A stretch of DNA of 64,000 nt from Apiospora phragmitis. Its lineage: Eukaryota > Ascomycota > Sordariomycetes > Amphisphaeriales > Apiosporaceae. The DNA lies in contig JAQQWL010000002.1 in the NCBI GenBank assembly GCA_038363925.1, positions 5,332,001 to 5,396,000 on the forward strand, read 5' to 3'. Position numbers and translations under genes: made by a program. Positions 35,671 through 46,192 of this stretch are shown here, piece after piece. The notes under the pieces were generated by a model that was not told the origin of the DNA, did not search any database, and saw only the letters and a program-made list of their open reading frames with translations. Position 1 is the first letter of the stretch. Every line of letters starts with the position of its first letter.

Positions 35671-37445
35671 TGCTGATAACTTTTCCGGATTGTTTAGGCA
35701 AGGCTCGATTCGTTAGAAGATCAGAGGTAATGGCAGCCGGCCATACGTCTGTACCATGGAAAAGAAACAGAATCCTAAGTAAATCAGGCTGTATTAAATC
35801 GGAAGAAAGAGCAGTTCCTTTTGACCTGCCCTTGACTATCTAAGTATTGTATAAGTAAGTAGGATACGATGTTCTATTTTTTAACGCCGCAAAGGATATT
35901 TATAGTAGAGAAACCGTTATTGAGAGCCGGATAGATGAAAGATTGATATAATTTTCTAGCGGAGAGGGAAAGAGAAAAAAGAAGAGAGTCAGTCAAGTTG
36001 GAATGGCCCTGGAAGCGTGCGCCTCGAAAAGCATTCGAGGTGTGTTACAAAATGTAGAACGTAGGCGCGCACTGTCGGAATCTATGCTGTTATCACTTAT
36101 TCATACATAGCATTCTGTACTGGTTGCCTAAATTACTTAAACTGGCAACTATAGGTACATGTACCTTCCCGCGAACCATTTCTCACAGAACCGCAGAGGA
36201 GAACCGCGCCCCCCGCCTCCCCCGCTCATTCCTTTTAACAGTTCTACGCATTCTGCCTGCGCAACCCAATTCATGCATATCCTGTCCAATCAGCGCCTTG
36301 ATGTCCAATTTCTACATAAGATGACATAGGACGTAAAAGGTGGCAAACCGTACGATGCAGCATGGAAGACTGGCCCCATTCGGACGGCACACTGGCATGA
36401 GCTGAGAAACAAAATGTTAGTCGGATAAGCTTGTTTCAAAACAACACGTATTTTCTCTTTGGGCTACCTCTTAGGTGGGCAGCTTGGGCGTATGTCACAG
36501 ATGCGTTGAATGTGTCTCTCACGCCCCCTATCGGGGTAATTCGAAGACCAGGCACCCTAAGCATTGTGTGAATACGGGTACTAGCGATGACGAGGCACAA
36601 TTTCCCTTCCGTAATCCAAGGGCCTTGGCAATAAGTTCCGAGCGTTGCCTTTTGCGCATACTCTGGCCACGCCGCCAACGTGCTATTCGCGCGCACCGTT
36701 TAATTCACGAAATGGCCTGAGCATGTCAGTATCTGGCATCATCCCATACGCTGTGCACAACCCGGATGAATCGATCCCGAGCCCAGGGCTCTTTGCTGGG
36801 GAGGCCTGGTATAGATGGTACAATCATACTAATGCGAAAGGATGCGGCTGCTCATTGCTGACTAGACCAGGAATGCTCGCTCACGTAACTCAATCTCGGC
36901 GACCCGGCTGGTTTCCGATCTTTCCGAGTTGGGATACAACGGCAAGGACTGAGGGAGCTGGCGAAAAAAAGGCAGCACGGGGTAATTGGCCGTGGTTACT
37001 GCTCGGTATTGCCAAGATTTATTACTGACAACCGCGAAACTGCAGACTGTCGCGTGCGCATTAATAGGCAGACAAGTCGTTCTCTCGATTTGGGCATCGT
37101 AGATGAGAGAAAATGATTCGGAAATTGGGGCTCTTATATAAATATTCCGTGTCCCTTCTCCTCCCCTTGTAGCCATTCCTTGAGCTCTAGGCCACCCGTC
37201 TCTGTCTGTAGGGAAGATGCTGGATTAAGCCGAGGACAGACTAAGGCACCGATCCGAGCACATGGATCTCGTGCGGGCCGCCCGTGGGGCTGCTGACCTT
37301 ATTAAGTGGACCACCTACCAGCCCTGGTCGTGAGATCGGACGCACTGCATCCTTTGTGTCAGTCAAACCTATGTTGCATCGTTTAATCCGTCGCACTCCA
37401 CTATAGCAAGGTACCATTTAACACTGATCCCAGTACGCGTGCAGC
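35671..37445. other. Spacer between array copies C and D
   Basis: It contains the copy C promoter and the 3' flank of copy D. Sequence near 37265-37325 (CTTATTAAGTGGACCACCTA) resembles 40850-40890 downstream of copy E. No gene is supported. Confidence 0.45.
35897..35904 (-). promoter_or_regulatory. TATA box of array copy C
   Basis: TATAAATA on minus, about 230 nt upstream of the copy C ATG. Confidence 0.4.
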
Positions 37446-38159
37446 TCACGAAGTTCTGTACAGCTTCAGTGATGCAGCCATCTCGCGCTGGACCCTGGCC
37501 TGCCGCTCGGCTGCGCTTTGGGACGAAGAGTCGGGTCTCAGGGCCAAGGCTGTCACAGGATCTCCGCCGCTGTTCTTGGTGGCCATGTACGACTGTACAT
37601 TGTTGCGGGAAATTTCGGTCTGAGGGGGGGGGCTGGGTGTTTGCGGTGATAACATTGGGGGACTTGGATAGAGCCGCACTGTTCCGTGTAAGCTTCGATA
37701 TACTTACCTAAGTAACAGGAAATGTGGAATTTGCTTGGACGTTAATTTTCACTGTGGTCCTTGGAGGGGAGATGTCTGTTGAATGCGGAAGGGGGCAGCT
37801 GAAGATTATGTCATAACGTGACAAGGGTGCAGATGGTTAATCGATAAGGTAACGATTGGGCAAGGTACTTGGGTACTTAGTGGCAAGCTCACTTGAGAGC
37901 GCTGAATCCATCATACCACTAACACGGCTGCTGCCCATAACGGGAAACCGCGCGTTCTAGATTTGGTGGGAAGTGAGAGAACAACGAATAGCAATCTAAT
38001 CTACGAATACATAGGCAGATGATCTTGCAATTGAGGCGGAATAATCCACACTTGGACTGGCGTCGATATTAAAGTTACGTAGGGATTAAGAAAGATCGTG
38101 AAACATGGAAAACATGCAGCATACCCCTTATAAACACTTTGATCCAATGAGCCAACCAT
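37446..38159 (-). CDS. Array copy D: small two-exon protein of the same family, one-base frame break in a C9 tract
   Basis: Exon 1 is 38159-38125, encoding MVGSLDQSVYK plus two bases. The intron 38124-37679 has donor GTATGC and acceptor GAACAG. Exon 2 is 37678-37446. The start of exon 2 reads GGAALSKSPNVITANTQ, which aligns without gaps to copy A; the core NSGGDPVTALALRPDS and helix RQARVQREMAASLKL follow in another frame, ending YRTS and TGA. The two frames meet at nine C (minus strand; 37624-37632). Eight C would give one open frame of 88 aa, the same length as copy F. The break is either real or a homopolymer error. If real, the product stops early or needs another start. Function unknown. 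Confidence 0.68.
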
Positions 38160-38448
38160 TGTTAGGCGGGGCGAGGGTATACCTATGTAGTAGACAGGTA
38201 GGAGATGTGCGAGACAGCTAGGATCAGTTTGAACCGGTGTATGAAGAAAGACGAGTCTTGAACAACTGCCAGACTGTATTATCGACGTAGGTCCTGGGTG
38301 TATCAGTCTCGATGAATGCACCGGGAAAAAGAATAATGGGTGAAGGAATGGGTAAAGTAGCAAAGGAAGTTGGTCCGGCGTGCTCTTGGTCTTCGATGAG
38401 AACGTCCAACAAAAATATAGTAATGTGCTCCGGGGGCAGCATGGTGGC

Positions 38449-38456
38449 TTTATATA
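38449..38456 (-). promoter_or_regulatory. TATA box of array copy D
   Basis: TATATAAA on minus, about 290 nt upstream of the ATG. The flanking AAGATGAT is shared with the copy E promoter. Confidence 0.5.
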
Positions 38457-39774
38457 TCATCTTCCTTGGATTGGAGCCTTGATGGTCGACTTTCAACATC
38501 TGGTGACCCCGGAAATGGAATCGGAATCGCGACATGTTGGGCTTCTAGCAAAGGGATACTTACTACTTGGTCTTGGTAGCACAAATCGAGAAGACATGGG
38601 TGGCAGGAGTCTGTCTACATGCTGAGCCCCGCTTTGGGGGTGATGGTGGCTGTTAGGGAGTGTTCCTGAGCTACGTACTTTTACTAACAGAGTGCATTAA
38701 GGTTAAGGCATATATTACTGGTTAGGGGCTATGCATCGCGGGTTGAGGCAGTGTAGATTCCTGTCGTGCGTTGGCTTCTACAATTCCAGGTGGGGCCTCA
38801 AGAATAATATTAGCCAATAGCCCGTTTTCCCGGATGCATTCTATGCGGGGGCAGCTTTAGTGACTGATAACACCTTTTCTACCCCCTCCCCAGGCGACCT
38901 TGACCGTGCAAGTCAGCAAATGATACGCACCTAGGTCGCCCGAGCATCCCCGTAAGCTTATCCCCTAAGCTGCCACAACGCTGCTTTCCACCACATTTGA
39001 CGGTACTGTACTAGCCAGGGATGATTTTAGTACGACCGGAGTGGCGTTTTGAGCATCCGTTGTGCTCGGTGTGTTATTTGATTGGTCAAGCTTACCTGGT
39101 TACGGAATGCACGGCCGTGTTGATCATTTATCGAAAGTATTGTACGAAAAGCAGCGTTATGGCAGCTTAGGGGATAATATTATCATAGGCGTCCCCGGAT
39201 ATTTTTATTCCCTTACTCAGCATTTTTTCATTTCCATAACACGGGATGAACGAGAAGGCCTGGTGCGATCGTCGTCATCGCCGGTTCTAGTTGCCCCAGC
39301 TGCTGGCTGATTCGATATCCTACATGCATAATCTAACGCCAGGTCGAGCAAGGGCAAGGATCACAACTCTTGCTCTAAGGAAAGGTCACAGCATTACGCC
39401 GAATAAGCTACTCGAGTTGGTTACCTTTCGAGGTTAAGGCCGAGCGGGCAATTAATCTACGGGCTGGCCGCCTGAGAAAGACTTGAGGAAAGTTCTCAGC
39501 GCACCAGGCTTGTTTGCTTGCCGGGTTTTGAGAGGGCCGGAACTCTCCGGGAACACGAGGCCTGTCGTTTTGAAAGTGCAAAGCTCTTTACGCAGGAAGC
39601 AAGGAAATATGCACGACGCTCTAAAAACAGGGGAGGTAAAGTTTACCTCGTGCATATGAGACTAGCAAAGAGACTGCTATTAGGCATAGGACTGGCGCTG
39701 CGGATTCCGACACCGACACCCATGCGACAATCCGCAATGCGAAACCCCGCCATACAAATCCCCAGATGCGAAAA

Positions 39775-39840
39775 TCCGCAGTGCCACTACTTTTCCATCC
39801 TTACCTGCCAGACTTGCAGAGCATGGGTGTCTCATAATAC
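39775..39840. repeat. Short duplicated block (pairs with about 44615-44680)
   Basis: CACTACTTTTCCATCCTTAC and CTTGCAGAGCATGGGTGTCT against CACGCCTTTTCACCATCACT and ATTGCAGGGCATGAGTGGCT. It precedes the 40185/45230 block in both spacers. Confidence 0.5.
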
Positions 39841-40184
39841 AAGAGCTTGCACCGACTGAACTGAGATAATTGATGAAAGAGCCTGAGAATGGGTGCGATT
39901 CATGAGAATTAAGGAAGACAGATGTCACTCGCGGTTCTCCGCAGTAACCCTCTGTCCCGTTGCTTGTAGTCCAGCAGAAACCCTATCTGGATGATACGAA
40001 ATAACGAGTGCAGGATTCGGGTCGGGGAATAGGTGTACCCTATGTTCTCAATTGCTCAAGTGCCTGGATGGGGCTCCAACGCCATTTTGAATATGCGACA
40101 AATTGAACACTGCGATACACAGAGTAATGGAGGCGACAGAATATTGCATCCTTGTCCATCACGGAATTTTCCGCCTGGGACACT

Positions 40185-40330
40185 AATAGCCCTATCCGTT
40201 AGGCACTTGTCCACTTTACTAGATCCCGTCGGTTACTGCCGGCTGGGAGACTTCGAGATTCAGCTAAGCCTTAACTTCACCATCGTAGATTTAGGACGAC
40301 TAGGAGAGATGAGCCGGTGCAAGATTAGCT
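40185..40330. repeat. Duplicated 3' flank of array copy E (pairs with 45230-45335)
   Basis: CCCTATCCGTTAGGCACTTG and CCACTTTACTAGATCCCGTC against CCCTATCCGTCAGGAGTATA and CCACTCTACTGGGTCCCGCC, collinear. Confidence 0.55.
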
Positions 40331-41188
40331 TGGATGGCACTGGCACTGTACTTAGTAGTAACTAGGTCTTCGAGCTCGGATCGAAGAATAGAATATAAAT
40401 TTTAAAACCTAATCATAACCTCAAAATGACCCTGTAGCACCTTCTCGTATGCACTTCCCCTGCCATGCGCATCGTAATATCTTAACCTCTGTGGACCAGC
40501 CAGGAGATGCAAGGGAAATAGATGTGAAGAAATCATATAGAAACCGTATGTGTCCTTTTGCTCCTCCAATTGCCAAGCACCCTCCAGGGTTCATCGATAA
40601 AAAACATAGCAAGAGCTTTCAAGCAATCATGAAGTAGAGAAAACGTAGCGAATAAAAAAAAAAAAAGGGGGGGGGGCGAATATGGGGTGTGTGTGCTCTT
40701 CTTCCTTCCTAAACCATACTTGTACACCGTTAGATCCCTGTAGCCATCTCCCGGAGAAGCTGTTCAGGAGACTCGAAAGAACTCTCCATTGTTTCAATTG
40801 GGAGCTGTCAAACTAGGCCGGCCTGCCGACAGCTCTGGCCAAGCCGCTGATTGGATTAAGCTTATTCAGTGGGTCATGCTACTGCTGGCTTCAGGCCCCG
40901 GGCGTTATCGGAGATTTTGATTGCACTAATATGCCTCCAGGTTGTCAATAGTGAGCTGAACCAAGATTGCGTCAACTTGCTTAAACTATAAATGGTTCTA
41001 GTTAGTCAAAACTTTCAAGGTGTAGTCTCATCGTCAACCATACTTCATCACGATGCGATACGTACCATTTTCGTCTTCTCCAACACATGTTTCTGTCCCC
41101 AAATACTCATAAGAGATGGACTGAGATGTTCTGGCTCATATATGAATGCACATGGTGGAGCTCTTGAGATCAAATGCTTCCAAGATGG

Positions 41189-41562
41189 TTACACCCGGGA
41201 GAGTGCTTCGGCCACCTCGCGCGCGACTCTATCTAGTCTTTGGGCAGTACTCTGAACAGATGACTCGGGTCGAAGAGCCAGCGCATGTACAGAGTCGCCG
41301 CCGCCGTTTTTGGTCGATATGTATGATCTCGTCTGTTGTTTGGCCATCGAATTCTTGGGTTATGCATACACTTGATGGAATTGGAGGGACATCACACATG
41401 GCAAACCCGCATTGCTATCGAAGAAAACAATACAACTGATGATTGTGCGGTCATGGAGAAGAAACCAGACGCTTAACTGGCGTAGACATTGGAGGAGTGA
41501 GAACGTAAGAGGATCAGGACAACGCACCCTCCATGAAGACTTTGATCAGATGAACCAGCCAT
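41189..41562 (-). pseudogene. Array copy E: same family, in-frame stop in exon 2 and short intron
   Basis: Exon 1 is 41562-41528, encoding MAGSSDQSLHG plus two bases. The intron 41527-41415 is only 113 nt, with donor GTGCGT and acceptor GATAG. Exon 2 is 41414-41189. Exons total 261 nt, in frame, but codon 41362-41360 is TAA. The following PKNSMAKQQTRSYIST aligns to the SPSK.SMS..VKSYM block of the others, so TAA probably replaced CAA, a C-to-T change at CpA. Downstream the frame is open: core NGGGDSVHALALRPES and helix RLDRVAREVAEALSRV, then TAA. Translation could start at the ATG 41347, giving 52 residues. The core is the most diverged in the array (DPVT to DSVH). The first part of the intron resembles copy D (ACGCCAGT word), and most of the rest has been lost. 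Confidence 0.65.
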
Positions 41563-41836
41563 TGTTTGGGCGAGGAAGGTATGCAAGCTGAACTGTAGTG
41601 GACAAGCCGGAGATGTCGAAGGGAACTGTGATTAGTCAAGCAACTGGGCAGCAAGACAGACAGGTGGAGGCAGAGGCGATAGTATATTCTGTGTTGAGTT
41701 CTGGGACCTGGAGCATTCGATGCATGTAAGTGTGTGATGGGCGGAATGAGTAGCCAAGGAAGCTGGTTTCTCTCGCTCTTCGGTGATGTGAGAGCTTACA
41801 GAAGCATTGTGGGAAAGAGCTGGGAAATCTGTGGAG

Positions 41837-41843
41837 TTTTATA
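41837..41843 (-). promoter_or_regulatory. TATA box of array copy E
   Basis: TATAAAA on minus, about 278 nt upstream of the ATG, in a context (AAGATGATGGTTTATAAAA) like copy D. Confidence 0.5.
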
Positions 41844-44800
41844 AACCATCATCTTCGGACTGGGCTTGCACTTTGTTGAACTTCGCCCTCAAGCTTGCCT
41901 ACCTGCCTACGTCAGGAAGAACATGCACAAGAGGCTACTAACTCCCACCTGCGGCCTGCAAATTCCAGTTGGTAACATGAACAGATCCCCCCTGGCGGAT
42001 CCCTGCTAGTATCCGGTACTCTAATCGATTCCCACTGTGTAGGTATGCATGTATGGAACAAATGGAAGCCAATAGTCAGAGAAGGAGGAGCCACGCTTGG
42101 GAGAAGATCTGCGCCAAGTCTGTATGCTATCGGGCGATGTGCACCCCCCAGTGCGGATAGTTGCTTTTAGCCTTGTTTTGACATACCCATGAGGTGCGTG
42201 TACCTGGTTTTTGAATCTACTATGCGCCCGCATTACATACATATACAATCACATACCATGCTAACTTGGGAGAGGCAGGGCCCTAGGTCCCTGTGTTGTG
42301 CCGGCTGTCTTGCCTCTTTAGGCTGGGTAGCATGGTGCTGGCACCTGATTCGCTATCCATCCAAACTGCTACAAGGGTCTATCTCGAGTACTTCCGGTAT
42401 CTTACCAACCAAACGTATAGGATTGTGCAAGTGGATGTTGATGTACCGGACGGATACGCTAGATCCAATCCGCACTGTCTTACCAATCTTCAGACACTCC
42501 TGACGTTGCATTGTAGCATTTCTGGCTGACTTGCAGCATCGCATTCGGCGCTACTGGTGTAGGCCTGAAAACCAGAAACTCGATAAGTCGACAGCCAATT
42601 GATGGGTTCGCTCTAAGCTGGGAACAGGAGTGAAGCTATTCTTCTCTCTCGGTCCCCTCATCCTGCATTCACCCTTCACCGAAACAACGAAACTAATGAA
42701 GGAACGAGAGACAAGAAGAGGTCGCAAGACACATCCTCGAGCGTCGGTGCAATTCGGGCGGAGCCCTTTGCGAACAGCAATGCAATGAGATACTTCTTGC
42801 CGTCGCGGATTGACTGAGCCTTGACACCGATTTGCTGAATGCTATTAGATTTCCCTCTGATTGGAGAGCCCACTAACCGTAGACATGAACTCCTCTCCAG
42901 GCACCAAGACTGAGCCGCAGAACAGCATCATCATCTCCGAATTCGAGCTTGAAAGCCAACTACCGAAGGTACTCACTCTGTCGTATCGATCGATGTTAAG
43001 TGTTCCCACCCTAGTTGGTTGCTAACCAGATATCCTAGCCGGACTTTGTTTCCTTCCCGTCCCCGTGGCGTCCTTCCTTTCCTTCCCGTTTGGCGCCGAG
43101 ACTTGTCGACATTCAGTTCGTTGGGTAGCTAGCCGGAGATGGTTAGACAAGCCCGCCGTTTTGCTGCGGATGAAACAAAGTACCGACATCGAATGGTTGG
43201 CAGAAAGCCACTGGAGCACACCGCAGCAGGTGAATGCGTATATTTGCTAGGGCATGCGCAATTGACGCGCTGGACCGGCAATTTCTGGTTCCCTGAATTA
43301 TACGGCAGTGACTTGATCACAATTCATTCCAGTAGGTTAGACGTATCGTTCAGTGGCAGCAGACTAATCAGTCAACCGTTCTCCGCATGAGGTGGGAGCT
43401 GAGATGCCATGCTCCATGTAGAGCCTCTTCATGTAGCCTCTAGTGAGTATTTGTGTTTACATCAGTGATATTAGGAAATAGACTGCAAAGATAATGCAAG
43501 TTCATTCCAAAGATTTCAAGATGTAATCTTCGAGGTCGCCAGCTGGGGGAAGGCAGGTAGGCAAGGGGCTGACTAAGACCACTTTAGGCTAAACAGAGGT
43601 GGTGCTCAGGAGAAGGAACTTGTAAAAAACATTTATTGGGAGGGAAAAGATGGACGATCACTCATCTTTCGCCTTATGTTACCGGGCGAATCGTTTAATC
43701 TCTTTGCCAGGAGTGCTGGTAGGTGGTCAATGTCTACTGACTCCTCACGCTTCGCTATGTAACGCGACGGAGTTCTCCATGGTCCCTTGTTTACGTAATC
43801 CCCATTTAGATGGCGAAGAGTTTTCGTGTTTCCTGTGTTGGGGCCTGGACCAACTTAGGACTTTTCGACGTGGAAGCAAAAGAAGCATAGAAGACGCCTC
43901 ATGCGATCGGGAAGGAAATTTGAAAGACCCCGGTTAGTAACCCTTTGCCGTTGCCATTGGCTCCAGCCCCTGCAGCAAGCTCAACACTCGAGGACTACCA
44001 CACCCGATAAGCTTTCTTTCGATAGGAGAGCTGTCTGCAGGTCCAGACTGATGACAGGCAGACGGACGGGCTTCGTGCATAAACAGACACACTTACCCAA
44101 CGATCACGAATCACTTCATATTACGTATCTTTCTACACCAACCACCAAAATTTGAGTAGGCACACAAGGTTGGGTGTCTGGGTTTCAGTAGAGCCGGACT
44201 CTCACTTATAGGACCAAGCCAGGAACGTGTGGATGTAGAAGTGGCCAGGCACTCGTCGCTATAGGAGCCGCTGGCTTGGCCATAAGGGAAAAGAATAATC
44301 GAATAGGTAAAGAAAAAGAAAAGTGCCCAAAAGCATCCTTAGAATTGCGTCAGTCAGGACGACTCTGGGCTGAAGGACTCGCATGGTATCGTGTACGAAT
44401 CCAGTGGTCCCTATTGGCCTACCAGCCGTAATAGATTTTTACCCCTCACTGTGTCCTCAGTCAAGAGCTGTTCCTAGAGCAGATCCTAGCCGAGTCGTAC
44501 CGTGACAAGGTGCTCGTCGAGGACCGACAGCGGACGACTTTGGATGTCTCACTTCAATTACGCTCGAGTACCTGCAGTGGCGGTCAATTAGATATGGTCC
44601 GGATGGCAATGCCGGAGTACGTAATATCGCACGCCTTTTCACCATCACTGCCAAAATTGCAGGGCATGAGTGGCTGATGTTAACGTTAGTATACATTGAT
44701 ACGTTGGGCGAGGCGGCCGAGTTGACAGCCAGTAGAAGAAACTCAGTTCTAGGGTCAGGAGCAATCCCCGAGCATCCTTCTGGGCTCCTGGACTTCCACC

Positions 44801-45229
44801 AAAACAGGGCGTGGGCTATCAAAGAGAGTCGACAGTAGCGCACGATCTCGGCTGAAACATTGACGAGGAGCATCCGGGAATTATATGCTATAAAACAAAT
44901 AGGTGAATCAGAAGAGGATATATCAATTTAACTAATGCAGAAATCAATTAGAAAGACGGCCAGAATGTACAAAACGGAAGCCTGGAAACGAAAACCGAAG
45001 TGTGTCCCACATACCCAATTGCCCAGTGGCCTCGCCGGGTGCTCCAAAGATATCGAAGCGATATGGTGAACCACGACAAAGTTATGTCTCCAGGTTTTAT
45101 TTAACTCCATCGAATATCTTTCTGATCTAACAGCGACACTCGGCCCGTTGTGGCAGGTAGGCCCCAGCTGGTAGATCACGTACGTCTGCAGGCAGGCAGG
45201 CAACAAAGGATGGCCCAGATGCGACGATG

Positions 45230-45335
45230 CTAACAGCCCTATCCGTCAGGAGTATATCCACTCTACTGGGTCCCGCCGGGTGCTACCGAGAATGGCAAGC
45301 TTAACCTTGTACCTATGTATCGTCGGAGATCTGTA
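45230..45335. repeat. Duplicated 3' flank of array copy F (pairs with 40185-40330)
   Basis: See the partner entry. A fainter relative lies at 9385-9465, downstream of copy B, at a similar distance (about 200 nt) from the stop codon. Confidence 0.55.
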
Positions 45336-45506
45336 ACGCCCGTGCTGTAGATGCAGAAGCAGTGCTCTGATGATACGCGCACTGTATACGTGTTAGTTCC
45401 GTTAGCCAACGATGATATTAGATAACAGGTAGTGATCTCAGCCGAGAGCCCAACTTCTGGCCATGCCACTTACATCCAATTCGAAACAATGCCCGCTGTA
45501 CTTGTT

Positions 45507-46192
45507 TTACTGGGTTTTGTTGAGCACAGCCAGTGATGCTGCCATCTCGCGCTCAACTTTGGCCTGGCGGTTGGCGGCGCTCGTGGACGAAGAGGGGCGA
45601 AGCGAAAGAGCTGTGACAGGGTCTCCGCCACCATTCGTGGTCTTCATGTACGACTTGACATTCCTCTGCGACATCGACGTCTTTGAAGGAGATCTGGTGT
45701 TTTCGGAGACGAAGTGTGAGGGCTTGGAGTGGGTTTCACTGTTATGTATAAGAATTCGTACAGCGAAATGGCCCGAAAGTGTTACTGGCGACTTGATGGA
45801 TATGGTAACGTGCTGGAAGGCAAATCGTGCCAATTGAGATTGGGGAAGAGTGGAGGGGTGAATGTTAGGGGGGATATTTTCCATCAAGGCTTTGTGATCC
45901 GGAAGCCGGGGACAAACTACCATCGACAGTGGGGAGGGCTTAAGTAAGTATGTACATGTAGGTAGTGTTGGCTAGGTACCTTTTGAGGCTTGGCACTTGT
46001 GGTAGCTCGGAATGTACCGAGATGGAGGAAACAGTAGGTATGTACCCGAAAAAGGAAGGGGTTGCATGTCCTATTAGAAAATGACCTGTAGCACACGCCC
46101 ACCGTCGAACTTTTGAAGCAGAGAGGTCTATAAGAAAGAACATATTAGGCAACATACCCTCCGTAAACATAACGATCAGATGAATCACCCAT
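45507..46192 (-). CDS. Array copy F: small two-exon protein, the only undamaged copy
   Basis: Exon 1 is 46192-46158 (GCTGCAATGGG), encoding MGDSSDRYVYG plus two bases. The intron 46157-45739 starts GTATGT and ends ATAACAG. Exon 2 is 45738-45507, ending TAA. Exons total 267 nt, 88 aa, with no interruption. Layout: residues 1-12 are the conserved SSDR.VYGG start; about 13-35 a variable Ser/Thr/His-rich linker ending SPSKTSMSQ; about 36-46 NVKSYMKTTN; about 47-60 the core GGGDPVTALSLRPSSS; about 63-84 a helix RQAKVEREMAASLAVLN. There is no signal peptide, membrane segment or cysteine pattern, so a soluble intracellular protein is likely. The family is unknown to me and no function is assigned. 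It is the natural reference for the array. Confidence 0.78.

Larger units (their letters stand above)
38160..41188. other. Spacer between array copies D and E
   Basis: Copy D promoter on the left, copy E 3' flank on the right. A13 followed by G10 lies at 40654-40676. A 113-codon plus frame at 39518-39859 has a Cys-rich end (CENPQCHYFSILTCQTC) that overlaps a repeat shared with 44620; it is not called a gene. Confidence 0.45.
41563..45506. other. Spacer between array copies E and F
   Basis: The longest spacer. It has the copy E promoter on the left, the repeat blocks near 44620 and 45230 and the copy F 3' flank on the right. A minus frame of 138 codons at 44457-44873 has no recognisable domain and overlaps the repeat; no gene is called. 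Confidence 0.45.

Noticed and set aside
39518..39859. Cys-rich 113-codon plus frame
   Set aside because: The Cys-rich end lies in a repeat shared with 44615-44680, where the frame is not conserved.
44457..44873. 138-codon minus frame in the E-F spacer
   Set aside because: No recognisable domain; overlaps the duplicated block and is not preserved in its partner.
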